Shown here piece after piece: positions 25,524-34,024 of a stretch of DNA of 64,000 nt. Made by a program: the position numbers and the translations under genes. The notes below the pieces were generated by a model. It was not told where the DNA came from, searched no databases, and saw nothing but the letters and a program-made list of their open reading frames with translations. This DNA comes from Flavobacterium reichenbachii (GTDB taxonomy: Bacteria; Bacteroidota; Bacteroidia; Flavobacteriales; Flavobacteriaceae), in contig NZ_MUHF01000030.1 in NCBI RefSeq assembly GCF_002217435.1, positions 1-64,000 of the forward strand. The letters are read 5' to 3'. The stretch's first letter is position 1, and each line of letters opens with the position of its first letter.

Positions 25524-26810
25524 ATGATATACAAAAGAAGCAGCGAACTTTTTGCCGCAGCAGAAAAAGTAATTCCGGGAGGAGTAAATTCGCCAGTAAG
25601 AGCCTTTAAAGCAGTTGGCGGCACTCCAATTTTTGTAAAAAGTGCAAAAGGCGCTTATTTATATGATGAAGACGGAAACAAATTAATCGATTATATCAAC
25701 TCTTGGGGACCAATGGTTTTAGGTCATGCTTATCAGCCTGTTGTTGATGCTGTAATAGAAAAAGCAAAATTAGGGACTTCATTTGGAATGCCGACAGAAC
25801 TGGAAACAGAAATTGCTGCTTTGGCTGTTTCTATGGTTCCGAATATTGATAAAATACGTTTTGTAAATTCAGGAACAGAAGCTTGTATGAGTGCAATTCG
25901 TCTGGCTCGCGGTTTTACAAAAAGAGATAAAATTGTAAAATTTGCAGGTTGTTACCACGGACATTCTGATTCATTTTTGATTCAGGCAGGAAGCGGTGCT
26001 GTAACTTTTGGATCTCCAAACAGCCCTGGTGTTACAGAAGGAACGGCAAAAGATACTTTGTTAGCAAAATACAATGATTTAGAAAATGTAAAGACTTTGG
26101 TAGAAGCTAATAAAGGCGAAATTGCCGCTATTATTATCGAAGCGGTTGCAGGAAATATGGGATGTATTCCACCTCAAAAAGGTTTCTTAGAAGGATTAAG
26201 AGAATTGTGTACTGCAAACGGAATTTTATTAATTTTTGATGAAGTAATGACTGGTTTCCGTCTGGCTCGTGGCGGCGTTCAGGAATTGTACAATATCAAT
26301 GCTGATATCGTAACATTCGGAAAAGTAATTGGTGGCGGACTGCCTGTTGGTGCTTTTGCTGCGCGTGAAGAAATTATGAATTATTTAGCGCCTCTTGGTC
26401 CGGTTTATCAGGCAGGAACTTTATCAGGAAATCCGTTGGCAATGGCGGCAGGATTGGCAATGTTACAATCGTTAGATAATGATCGTGAAATTTTTACTCG
26501 CTTAGAGGAAAAAACAGCTTATTTAGAAGCAGGAATTGACAGAGTTTTAAAAGCAAATAATATTGTTTTTACCATCAATAGAGTTGGTTCTATGATTTCG
26601 GTTCATTTTGATGCAAATCCGGTTGTTGATTTTCAAACCGCTGCAAAAGGTGATAACGAAACGTTCAAGAAATTCTTCCACGGATTGCTGCAAGAAGGAA
26701 TTTATATCGCTCCATCTGCCTACGAAACATGGTTTATAACAGACGCATTGACTTACGAAGATTTAGATTTTACAATTAATGCAATTGATAAGGTTTCAAA
26801 GACATTCTAA
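25524..26810 (+). CDS. hemL: Glutamate-1-semialdehyde 2,1-aminomutase
   Basis: 428 residues. PLP enzyme making 5-aminolevulinate from glutamate-1-semialdehyde in the C5 haem pathway. Family signatures are all present: [16 protein letters not shown] near the start, [16 protein letters not shown], the PLP lysine in [16 protein letters not shown], and [16 protein letters not shown]. Length is typical. A strong terminator at 26827-26855 closes the unit. Confidence 0.97.
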   Translation: MIYKRSSELFAAAEKVIPGGVNSPVRAFKAVGGTPIFVKSAKGAYLYDEDGNKLIDYINSWGPMVLGHAYQPVVDAVIEKAKLGTSFGMPTELETEIAALAVSMVPNIDKIRFVNSGTEACMSAIRLARGFTKRDKIVKFAGCYHGHSDSFLIQAGSGAVTFGSPNSPGVTEGTAKDTLLAKYNDLENVKTLVEANKGEIAAIIIEAVAGNMGCIPPQKGFLEGLRELCTANGILLIFDEVMTGFRLARGGVQELYNINADIVTFGKVIGGGLPVGAFAAREEIMNYLAPLGPVYQAGTLSGNPLAMAAGLAMLQSLDNDREIFTRLEEKTAYLEAGIDRVLKANNIVFTINRVGSMISVHFDANPVVDFQTAAKGDNETFKKFFHGLLQEGIYIAPSAYETWFITDALTYEDLDFTINAIDKVSKTF

Positions 26811-26826
26811 TTTTAGAAATAATTAT

Positions 26827-26855
26827 AAAGGTCCAGTTAATCTGGACCTTTTTTT
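26827..26855 (+). terminator. Intrinsic terminator of hemL
   Basis: AAAGGTCCAG and CTGGACCTTT form a perfect 10-bp stem with loop TTAAT, running into a T tract. Confidence 0.92.
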
Positions 26856-26918
26856 ATGCTCAATTGTTAATAAAAAGTTAAACCAAATTCTGCCTCAATT
26901 AGAATAGCAATCAAAATC

Positions 26919-26926
26919 TATTTTTG
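26919..26926 (+). promoter_or_regulatory. Promoter -7 box of the metalloprotease gene
   Basis: TATTTTTG matches TAnnTTTG and lies 30 nt before the ATG. No clear -33 TTG is seen. Confidence 0.45.
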
Positions 26927-26956
26927 TTTACTATATCACTATTAACCTTAACATAA

Positions 26957-29431
26957 ATGAAGAAATTTTACATTTTTGCTGCAACAATGGCGTTTTTACT
27001 ATTTCCAGTGAGCCAATTTGCACAATCTAAAAAGGAGAAATCTAAAAAAGGAGAAACAATTGCTCCAGCTCCAGAAAAGAAACCAGAATCTGCAATTAAG
27101 GATTATAATAAAGTGATTACTAAAGATGCGATCACTGATGACGGTCTTTTTAAAGTACATAAAGTAGATAAAAAATATTACTTCGAGATTCCGAATAAAT
27201 ATCTAAATAAAGATATGCTTTTGGTGAGCAGATTATCTAAACTTCCTTCAAATTTAGGCGGAGGATATGTAAATGCTGGTTCAGAAACTAACGAACAATT
27301 AATTGTGTGGCAGCGTTTTCAAGATAAGATTCTCATTAAATCTAAATCGTATAATGCTGTAGCAAATGACAGTCTGCCAATAAGTATTTCGGTAAAATCA
27401 AATAATTATGAGCCGACAGTATTTGCTTTTGATATTGTTGCTTTTAGTAAAGATTCTGCTAATACAGTTATAGATGTTACTAAATTTTACAGCACAGATG
27501 TAAAAGCGATCAGCGGTATTTCTGCAGAAATGAGAGAAACTTATAAAGTAAAAGGACTGGACGAATCCAGAAGTTTTATTAATGGAATGAAAAGTTTTCC
27601 GATGAATATCGAAGTGATTCAGGATATGACTTATAATGCTTCAAAACCTTCAATGCTGGAAGATACAGAATCGATCAGCATCCAGATGAATCAATCGATG
27701 ATTTTGCTTCCAGAAGTTCCGATGAAACCCAGATTGGCCGATCCAAGAGTGGGATGGTTCAGCGTAAGCCAATATGATTATGGAAGTAATAAATTAAAAT
27801 CTGATCTTAAAACCTATATTCGACGCTGGAGATTAGAGCCAAAAGATCCGGAAGCCTACGCAAGAGGAGAATTGGTTGAACCGATAAAACCAATTGTTTA
27901 TTATCTGGATCCTGCGACTCCGGTTAAATTGCGAAAATATATTAAACAAGGAATTGAAGAATGGCAAAAACCGTTTGAAGCTGCAGGTTTTAAAAATGCT
28001 ATAATTGCCAAAGATGCGCCTACAAAAGAAGAAGATCCGGATTTTAGTCCAGAAGATATTCGCTATTCGGTTATTCGTTATGTGGCAAGTACAACACGAA
28101 ATGCTGTTGGACCAAGCGTTTCAGATCCTAGAACGGGAGAAATTATAGAAAGTGATGTTATTTGGTATCACAATCATTTGCGTTCGTATAGAAACAGATA
28201 TTTGCTGGAAACGGGTGCATCAAATCCAAAAGCAAGAACTTTAGAAACTAGCGATGAGGAAATGGGTGAAATGATGCGAATGGTGATCGCACACGAAGTA
28301 GGTCATGCTTTAGGTTTTCCGCATAATATGGGAGCAAGCAGTTCTTACGATACAGAAAGTTACAGAAACGGCGATTTTACACAGCAAAACGGAATCTCTG
28401 CAAGTATTATGGATTATGCGAGATACAATTATATTGCACAGCCGGGAGATAAGAATATTCGATTTATTCGTAAAATGGGAGCGTATGACCAATATGCTGT
28501 TAATTGGGGTTACAGAGTAATTCCTAACGCCAAAACGCCAGAAGATGAGGTGGCGGTATTGGATAAATGGATCTTAGAGAAAGCAGGAAATCCAATTTAT
28601 AAATTCGGAAAACAAAGCAGTGCTTTTGATCCTTCTTCGCAAACAGAAGATATTGGAAATAATTCTATGAAAGCAAGTTCATATGGACTTAAAAATCTGG
28701 AATATGTGGCAGCTCATTTGAATGAATGGACTAGTAATGTTACCAACAATTACGAAGATTTAGATGAATTATATAAAGAGTTATTAGATGTTTGGGGGCG
28801 ATATGTAGGTCATGTTGTAACCAATGTCGGAGGCGTTTATGAAAATAGTAAAAAACCAAATCAGGCAGGAAGTGTTTATGAAGTGGTTCCAAAAATAAAA
28901 CAAATTGAAGCAATGAACTGGCTTCAGACAAATGCTTTTGCTTCTCCAACCTGGATTGTAAATGTAAATACTTTAAAAAATACTGAATTTGCAGGTTATT
29001 CTGAAAAATTTAGAAATATACAAGTAAGACAGTTGAATAATCTTTTAAGCGTTGGGCGTATAGGCAGATTAATGGATAATGAAATTCTGGGTGCAGATAC
29101 TTATAAAGCTTTAGATTTTTTTAAAGATCTCCGAAAAGGAATCTGGAAAGAAGCAGCAACACCAGCGAACGTTACTATTTACAGAAGAAATTTACAGCGT
29201 GCCTATATTGATAGAATGGGAGTTTTAATGACTGAAGAAATTAAAGCAAACGACCGATCTGCAATTTATTACAATGTAGCGCAATCTGATCTTAGGGCTT
29301 TAGTTCGAGGCGAATTAAATGTTTTAAGAAAAACATTATCAGCTGCAAAGGCAATGGGTACAAATACAGAGACCAAATATCACTATGAAGATTGTATTAA
29401 GAGAATAGATTTAATATTGAATCCAAAATAG
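26957..29431 (+). CDS. Zinc-dependent metalloprotease (DUF5117/DUF5118 family)
   Basis: 824 residues with a signal peptide (MKKFYIFAATMAFLLFPVSQFAQ), so exported. The zinc site is HEVGHALGFPH at residues 446-456, an HExxHxxGxxH metzincin-type motif with three His ligands and catalytic Glu447. SIMDYARYN about 35 residues later is the Met-turn. The N-terminal part (KDAITDDGLFKVHKVDKKYYFEIP) corresponds to DUF5118 and the central part to DUF5117. Such proteins are very common in Bacteroidota; the substrate is unknown. A single gene between two terminators. Confidence 0.9.
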   Translation: MKKFYIFAATMAFLLFPVSQFAQSKKEKSKKGETIAPAPEKKPESAIKDYNKVITKDAITDDGLFKVHKVDKKYYFEIPNKYLNKDMLLVSRLSKLPSNLGGGYVNAGSETNEQLIVWQRFQDKILIKSKSYNAVANDSLPISISVKSNNYEPTVFAFDIVAFSKDSANTVIDVTKFYSTDVKAISGISAEMRETYKVKGLDESRSFINGMKSFPMNIEVIQDMTYNASKPSMLEDTESISIQMNQSMILLPEVPMKPRLADPRVGWFSVSQYDYGSNKLKSDLKTYIRRWRLEPKDPEAYARGELVEPIKPIVYYLDPATPVKLRKYIKQGIEEWQKPFEAAGFKNAIIAKDAPTKEEDPDFSPEDIRYSVIRYVASTTRNAVGPSVSDPRTGEIIESDVIWYHNHLRSYRNRYLLETGASNPKARTLETSDEEMGEMMRMVIAHEVGHALGFPHNMGASSSYDTESYRNGDFTQQNGISASIMDYARYNYIAQPGDKNIRFIRKMGAYDQYAVNWGYRVIPNAKTPEDEVAVLDKWILEKAGNPIYKFGKQSSAFDPSSQTEDIGNNSMKASSYGLKNLEYVAAHLNEWTSNVTNNYEDLDELYKELLDVWGRYVGHVVTNVGGVYENSKKPNQAGSVYEVVPKIKQIEAMNWLQTNAFASPTWIVNVNTLKNTEFAGYSEKFRNIQVRQLNNLLSVGRIGRLMDNEILGADTYKALDFFKDLRKGIWKEAATPANVTIYRRNLQRAYIDRMGVLMTEEIKANDRSAIYYNVAQSDLRALVRGELNVLRKTLSAAKAMGTNTETKYHYEDCIKRIDLILNPK

Positions 29432-29441
29432 TATTTACAAT

Positions 29442-29470
29442 AAAAAAGAGGCTTTACGGCCTCTTTTTTT
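29442..29470. terminator. Bidirectional terminator between convergent genes
   Basis: AAAAAAGAGGC and GCCTCTTTTTT form an 11-bp stem with loop TTTACG. A and T runs on both sides let it serve the metalloprotease gene and the convergent gene at 29472. Confidence 0.88.
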
Positions 29471-29471
29471 A

Positions 29472-29912
29472 TTATTGATTCTCTCTGTGCTCTTTCATTT
29501 TATCTTTCATCTTATCCCTTTTTTCTTCTTGCAGCTTTTTCCATTTGGTATATTGGTCTGCTTTTAGGATTGATTTCATTTTGGCATCATTTGCTGCAAC
29601 TTCATCTTCCATTTGTTTTTTGAAAGCTGCTTTTTCTTCAGTTGTCAGTTTTGTATTGCTCTCTTTTCGTGCTGCTTTGCGATCTTCTCTAATTTTTTCT
29701 GCTTTAGCACTTCTGTCAGCCAATAGTTGTTTTACCTGAGCTTGCTGATTGGCATCCAAAGTCAATTCAGAAGTTAATTTTTGCAATTGTTTCTCATTAC
29801 GTTGTTCAGGAGTCATTTTTTCCTTGTGATCACGTGACGGTTTTTGGTCTGTGTCTTGTGCAAAACCTGCTATTCCAACAAATAACAAAGCTGCGATAAA
29901 TAGTTTTTTCAT
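29472..29912 (-). CDS. Small exported Lys/Glu-rich helical protein (DUF4890/Spy-like)
   Basis: 146 residues: signal peptide MKKLFIAALLFVGIAGFAQ, then an almost wholly helical, highly charged chain. LTSELTLDANQQAQVKQLLADR and a repeat-like TKLTTEEKAAFKKQMEDEVAANDAKMKSILKADQYTKW resemble the LTxxQ patterns of Spy/CpxP and DUF4890 proteins. Likely periplasmic; a chaperone-like or stress role is suggested only by that resemblance. Confidence 0.72.
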   Translation of the reverse strand: MKKLFIAALLFVGIAGFAQDTDQKPSRDHKEKMTPEQRNEKQLQKLTSELTLDANQQAQVKQLLADRSAKAEKIREDRKAARKESNTKLTTEEKAAFKKQMEDEVAANDAKMKSILKADQYTKWKKLQEEKRDKMKDKMKEHRENQ

Positions 29913-30095
29913 GATTTATTTTATTAAGTTTTATATCAATTAGACTATAAGAAATTTATTAGGTTTAATAGGGGAGTAATAATTATAATTTATTTAACAT
30001 GTTGGAAACCATTATCAAAAGATATACAGTTCTTTACTGTGAAATCTATAATTTATATCTAAATTTATAATAACGAATAAATAACTGACAATATT

Positions 30096-31121
30096 ATGAG
30101 TGTAATAGCATCTCAAACAGGAAATAAGATTGCTTTTTTTTCTACACAGCCTTATGATAAAAGCTTTTTTAATAAATACAACTCTGATTTTGGTTTTGAA
30201 TTAGATTTTTTTGAAACCCAGCTCAATCCGCAAACAGCAACTTTGATTCAAGACTGTGCAATTGTATGCGTTTTTGTAAATGATATTGTAAACGAAGCTG
30301 TCATTAAGCAATTGGCGGCAAAAAAGGTAAGGATTATTGCACTTCGCTGTGCCGGCTTTAATAATGTCGATTTGGAGGCGGCAAAAAAATACAATTTAAA
30401 AGTCTGCCGTGTTCCTGCATATTCACCACAAGCAGTTGCAGAACATGCAATGGCAATGATTTTAACCTTAAACCGAAAAACACACAAAGCTTACAACAGA
30501 GTTCGAGAACAAAATTTCTCCCTAAACGGATTATTAGGTTTTGATTTATTCGGAAAAACAATCGGAATTATTGGAACTGGAAATATCGGGAAAGCTTTTG
30601 CAAAAATAGCTTTGGGTTTTGGATGTAAAGTTTTGGCTTATGATATTGTAACCAATGATGAAATGATAAAAGACGGGGTTGAATTTGTAAGTTTAGAAAC
30701 CATTTTTAAATCGAGTGATATTATTTCGCTTCACTGTCCGTTAAATGATCAGACCAAGCATATTATTAACAAAGATTCTATTGCCTTAATGAAAGACAGC
30801 GTTATGATTATCAATACCAGCCGTGGCGGGCTAATTGAGACAGCTTGTGTTATTGAAGGTCTAAAAGAAGGTAAAATAGGTTATTTGGGAATTGATGTTT
30901 ACGAACAAGAAGAAAAACTGTTTTTCAGAGATCTTTCTGCAGACATTATTCAGGATGATGCCATTCAGCGTTTAATGAGTTTTCCGAATGTTTTGGTTAC
31001 GGCGCATCAGGCATTTTTTACCAACGAAGCTTTGACGCAGATTGCCTTGGTTACTTTTAATAATATAAAGTTATTATTGACTGATAATGATATTGAACAT
31101 AAAGCAGGATTGCTCGTATAA
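30096..31121 (+). CDS. D-2-hydroxyacid dehydrogenase, D-lactate dehydrogenase type
   Basis: 341 residues. N-terminal substrate domain, NAD site IGIIGTGNIGKAFA, and catalytic residues in NTSRGGLIE (Arg), GIDVYEQEE (Glu) and VTAHQAFFT (His). The YEQEEKLFF..D..Q.D element and the TAHQAFFTNEAL end are typical of fermentative D-lactate dehydrogenase (LdhA), so pyruvate to D-lactate is the likely reaction. It is a different subgroup from the dehydrogenase at 21841. Confidence 0.88.
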   Translation: MSVIASQTGNKIAFFSTQPYDKSFFNKYNSDFGFELDFFETQLNPQTATLIQDCAIVCVFVNDIVNEAVIKQLAAKKVRIIALRCAGFNNVDLEAAKKYNLKVCRVPAYSPQAVAEHAMAMILTLNRKTHKAYNRVREQNFSLNGLLGFDLFGKTIGIIGTGNIGKAFAKIALGFGCKVLAYDIVTNDEMIKDGVEFVSLETIFKSSDIISLHCPLNDQTKHIINKDSIALMKDSVMIINTSRGGLIETACVIEGLKEGKIGYLGIDVYEQEEKLFFRDLSADIIQDDAIQRLMSFPNVLVTAHQAFFTNEALTQIALVTFNNIKLLLTDNDIEHKAGLLV

Positions 31122-31226
31122 ATTCAACTAAACTCACAAATTGTATAGATCTATCTTGAGAATTCTGGACTGTTGGTTTTAGATTGTAGAATATTTTTCG
31201 TACTTTAAGTTTTTAAAAATCAAATT

Positions 31227-31829
31227 ATGAAAACTAAATTTTTACTAGCAATATTCATTGTAACTCTATATTCCTGTCAAAATAAAGATAAAACAGAAGA
31301 CAAGAGTATAATCAAAACAATTGCCGAAGATACTTTGTCAAAAACAGTTGCAGGAACTGCAGATGTAAGCGATGCGCCTGCAAAAGATACTAAAGCAGTA
31401 GAATTGATTAGGAACCAATTGAACGTTTTATTAAAGAAAGATTCGAATGCTCTAACTAAAGAAGACCGATTCTTTTATTATGAAGCTTTTGATTTAAATA
31501 ATGATAAAAAAGACGAATATTTCGTTGGTTTCTCAAACCCTTATTTCTGCGGAAGCGGCGGTTGCTCAGGTTATATTTTAAACAATGATGGAACTTTAAT
31601 AAATGCTTTTACGGTTACTGAATTTCCAATTTTTGTAACGACTTCGACTACTGAAAAATTTTATAATCTTCTAATGAAAAGTGGAGGAGTATTTCATCTC
31701 ATAAAAATGAAAAACGGTAAATATCCTTCAAATCCTTCTGTTCAGGAAAAATGGAAAGGAGAGGTTACAAAAGAAGCTGCTTCTGTTTTGTATATTGATA
31801 AAGAGAACTTGAAGAAGTATTCGTTTTAA
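31227..31829 (+). CDS. Putative lipoprotein of unknown function
   Basis: 200 residues. MKTKFLLAIFIVTLYSCQNK is a lipoprotein signal followed by a charged linker. The folded part (VELIRNQLNVLLKKD... FDLNNDKKDEYFVGFSNPYFCGSGGCSGYIL) contains a calcium-loop-like DLNNDKKDEYF stretch and a CGSGGCSG cysteine pair. No family is recognised with confidence. It lies just upstream of the RloA/RloB module but looks like chromosomal background. Confidence 0.72.
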   Translation: MKTKFLLAIFIVTLYSCQNKDKTEDKSIIKTIAEDTLSKTVAGTADVSDAPAKDTKAVELIRNQLNVLLKKDSNALTKEDRFFYYEAFDLNNDKKDEYFVGFSNPYFCGSGGCSGYILNNDGTLINAFTVTEFPIFVTTSTTEKFYNLLMKSGGVFHLIKMKNGKYPSNPSVQEKWKGEVTKEAASVLYIDKENLKKYSF

Positions 31830-31860
31830 ATATTTGTAAAATTAAACACTTATTAATACT

Positions 31861-31886
31861 TTGAAGTTGATTAAAGTGTATATTTG
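31861..31886 (+). promoter_or_regulatory. Promoter of the rloA-rloB module
   Basis: TATATTTG at 31879-31886 matches TAnnTTTG; a TTG sits at 31861-31863, 15 nt upstream, a little closer than usual. The start codon is 28-31 nt downstream. This gives the two-gene module its own promoter. Confidence 0.6.
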
Positions 31887-31913
31887 CATAATATTTACAA
31901 ATTAACACCTTAA

Positions 31914-33134
31914 ATGATGTTTTTAAACTTTAGAGTATCAAATTTTCGATCAATTAATGAAACTGCTGAATTGTCAATGATTCCTAGTGATTTAAAAAAC
32001 CCGGCTAACATTTTCATGAAGATAAATCACAATGCTACTAAAAATAAAGATTATTATGCATTGACTTCTGCAGCTATTTATGGGCCTAATGCAAGTGGGA
32101 AAAGTAATATTATTAAAGCTTTGAGAGAATTTGTAGATTATATTAAAAGTTCTACAGATAATAAACCCAATGACCCAATTTTGTTATTTAATCCTTTTAA
32201 ATTGAATAATGCTAATATTAAAATACCATCACTTTTTTCAATTGATATGGTTATTGATAATATTTTATATACTTATTCTATTGAAGTTGTTCGTGATGAA
32301 ATTATAAAAGAATCTCTTTATTTTTTTCCAAAGGGGATAAGTGTTAAAATCTTTGAACGAAAAAAGCAACAATTTAATAAAGGAAATGGTTATGAAGGAA
32401 TTTTCGAAGTTATTAAACAAAGAACTAACGAAAATCAATTGTTTTTAGGTAAAGCTGCTTCTGAAAATGTTGAGATTATTAAGAGGTTTTACCAAAAGAT
32501 CTTAAGCATAAATATTTATACTACTGAATTATTTCATTCACACTCATTTAATAAGCTTTTTAGTAATTTGGTGTTTAAATTTAATGAAAAAGGGACTAGT
32601 TTGATAAAATCTTTGATAAAAAAGCTTGATACTCAGGTAGTCGATTTTGAAGAGAGAGATGATGTTATAAAAACATTCCATCTTGATAATAAAATGCAAA
32701 AAATTGAATTTGATTTTGAAGAGGAATCATCTGGAACACAAAGATTAGTTTCTTTTATTCCGTTGGTATTATTGGCGTTAAGAACGGGTTCTGTTATTGT
32801 AGTTGATGAGTTTGAAAGAAGTTTGCATCCAGATATTGCACAGTATATTTTAGGTTTTTTTAATGATTTAGAAGTAAATAAATTTGGAGCTCAATTTATA
32901 TTTGCTACGCATGATGTCACTCTTTTAAGTCTTGAAAATAATTTAAGAAGAGACCAAATTAATTTAGTAGAAAAAAATGAAAAAGGAGAAACTGAATTAT
33001 ATTCAGTTTCAGACATAAAGGGAATAAGAGAAGGTAACTTTGAAAAATGGTATTTAGAAGGGAGATTAGGCGGATTACCAAACATCGCGAAGGAAACTTT
33101 TAGAGATGAATTAATTGATTTTATAAATTCTTAA
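31914..33134 (+). CDS. RloA-like AAA/ABC-type ATPase (AbiL-type defence candidate)
   Basis: 406 residues (ATG 31914 or the adjacent ATG 31917). The domain is a SMC/OLD-like ATPase: start FLNFRVSNFRSINETAEL, Walker A YGPNASGKSN at about residues 56-65, signature-like ESSGTQRL, Walker B VIVVDEFERSLHP and a switch histidine in FIFATHDVTLLS. Members of this family (AbiLi/RloA, related to OLD and PARIS AriA) pair with a Toprim-like partner in phage defence. Here the partner RloB starts 2 nt after the stop. The gene is visibly AT-richer than its neighbours, fitting horizontal acquisition. Confidence 0.88.
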   Translation: MMFLNFRVSNFRSINETAELSMIPSDLKNPANIFMKINHNATKNKDYYALTSAAIYGPNASGKSNIIKALREFVDYIKSSTDNKPNDPILLFNPFKLNNANIKIPSLFSIDMVIDNILYTYSIEVVRDEIIKESLYFFPKGISVKIFERKKQQFNKGNGYEGIFEVIKQRTNENQLFLGKAASENVEIIKRFYQKILSINIYTTELFHSHSFNKLFSNLVFKFNEKGTSLIKSLIKKLDTQVVDFEERDDVIKTFHLDNKMQKIEFDFEEESSGTQRLVSFIPLVLLALRTGSVIVVDEFERSLHPDIAQYILGFFNDLEVNKFGAQFIFATHDVTLLSLENNLRRDQINLVEKNEKGETELYSVSDIKGIREGNFEKWYLEGRLGGLPNIAKETFRDELIDFINS

Positions 33135-33136
33135 TT

Positions 33137-33742
33137 ATGGCTAAAAGACCTACTAATAATTTTAAATCAAGAATTTTTAAATCAAAAATATTAATTCTAT
33201 GTGAGGGACTTACGGAGAAAAATTATTTTACAGCCATGAAAGAAGATCTAAGTTTGCCTAAAACTATTGGGGTAGATGTTTTTCAAAGTAATAAAGTTGA
33301 TTGTAAAGGTGTTGTAGAAGAAGCAATAAAAAAGGCTAAACGTGATGGGGTTGAAGAAATTTTCGTAGTATTTGATCATGATAATCAGGCAAAAAGAGAT
33401 GAGGCTTTTAAATTGGCTGAAACTAAAAGTATAACTGTAATTTTTTCAAGTATCTGTTTTGAGAGTTGGTATTTAATGCATTATAAAAATTCAACTAAGG
33501 CCTTTTCTTCTGAAGCTGATTTAGAAAGAGAATTGAAAAAATGTGTGGGAATGGAGAATTATGAAAAAAACAATTTTAAGCATTATTCAATTTTAAAAGA
33601 CAAAACGGCTATTGCAAAATCAAATGCCGAAAAGACTAGGCTGACTGTTATTAAAAATAATAGTGGGGTAGAAATTTTTAATTTAAATCCGTTTACTAAT
33701 GTAGATGAATTAGTTTTTTATTTAGAAAGTCAAAAAGAATAA
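33137..33742 (+). CDS. RloB-family Toprim-like protein (AbiL-type defence candidate)
   Basis: 201 residues. The RloB pattern is clear: KILILCEGLTEKNYF with Glu23, then EEIFVVFDHDNQAKR with Asp80 and Asp82. These match the conserved acidic residues of the Toprim nuclease fold (E ... DxD). SSICFESWYLMHY follows, as expected in the family. It is probably the effector of the pair, possibly a nuclease acting on tRNA or DNA, with RloA as its ATP-driven sensor. That assignment is inferred from relatives, not from this sequence. Followed at once by a terminator. Confidence 0.88.
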   Translation: MAKRPTNNFKSRIFKSKILILCEGLTEKNYFTAMKEDLSLPKTIGVDVFQSNKVDCKGVVEEAIKKAKRDGVEEIFVVFDHDNQAKRDEAFKLAETKSITVIFSSICFESWYLMHYKNSTKAFSSEADLERELKKCVGMENYEKNNFKHYSILKDKTAIAKSNAEKTRLTVIKNNSGVEIFNLNPFTNVDELVFYLESQKE

Positions 33743-33773
33743 AAAAAGAGCTTCAAATCGAAGCTCTTTTTTT
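33743..33773 (+). terminator. Intrinsic terminator after rloB
   Basis: AAAGAGCTTC and GAAGCTCTTT form a 10-bp stem with loop AAATC, followed by Ts. It begins at the rloB stop codon. Confidence 0.9.
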
Positions 33774-33776
33774 GTG

Positions 33777-33851
33777 CGCGTGAGAAGGGATTCGAACCCT
33801 AACTTTGAAGCCATCCATTCGACATTTTGTAATAAAAATTGTGCTCACGCG
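33777..33851 (-). pseudogene. Degenerate tRNA-like element
   Basis: On the minus strand an 8-nt CGCGTGAG starts the element and its perfect complement CTCACGCG ends it, 75 nt in total. This is tRNA length. The 3' half has a good T arm (AGGG TTCGAAT CCCT) directly before the acceptor strand. Position 8 is not T, the D arm is an AT-only ATTTT/AAAAT hairpin, and no proper anticodon stem with T33 can be drawn (only GAA/TTC around a TGGATGGC loop). I read it as a decayed tRNA, or a tRNA end copied by an integrating element, next to the RloAB module. Confidence 0.5.
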
Positions 33852-34024
33852 GTCAAAGTTTTAAACACGCCGTTTTTTATTTTTTCCATAAGCTTTGAGT
33901 TATTAAAAAAGTAGCAAGTTATATAATCATATAAAGTGCCTAAACCCAATTTCACGTACAAATTAATGTCATAACCTGTTATCAATGTTACTATCCAACA
34001 GATTAAATGAATATCATAATATTT

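Noticed and set aside
29443-29470. Possible small RNA between the metalloprotease and the 29472 gene
   Set aside because: The sequence is fully explained as a bidirectional terminator between convergent genes.
33777-33851. Functional tRNA gene next to lysS
   Set aside because: Although length, acceptor and T arm fit, no anticodon stem with T33 and no normal D arm can be drawn, so a working tRNA was not called.
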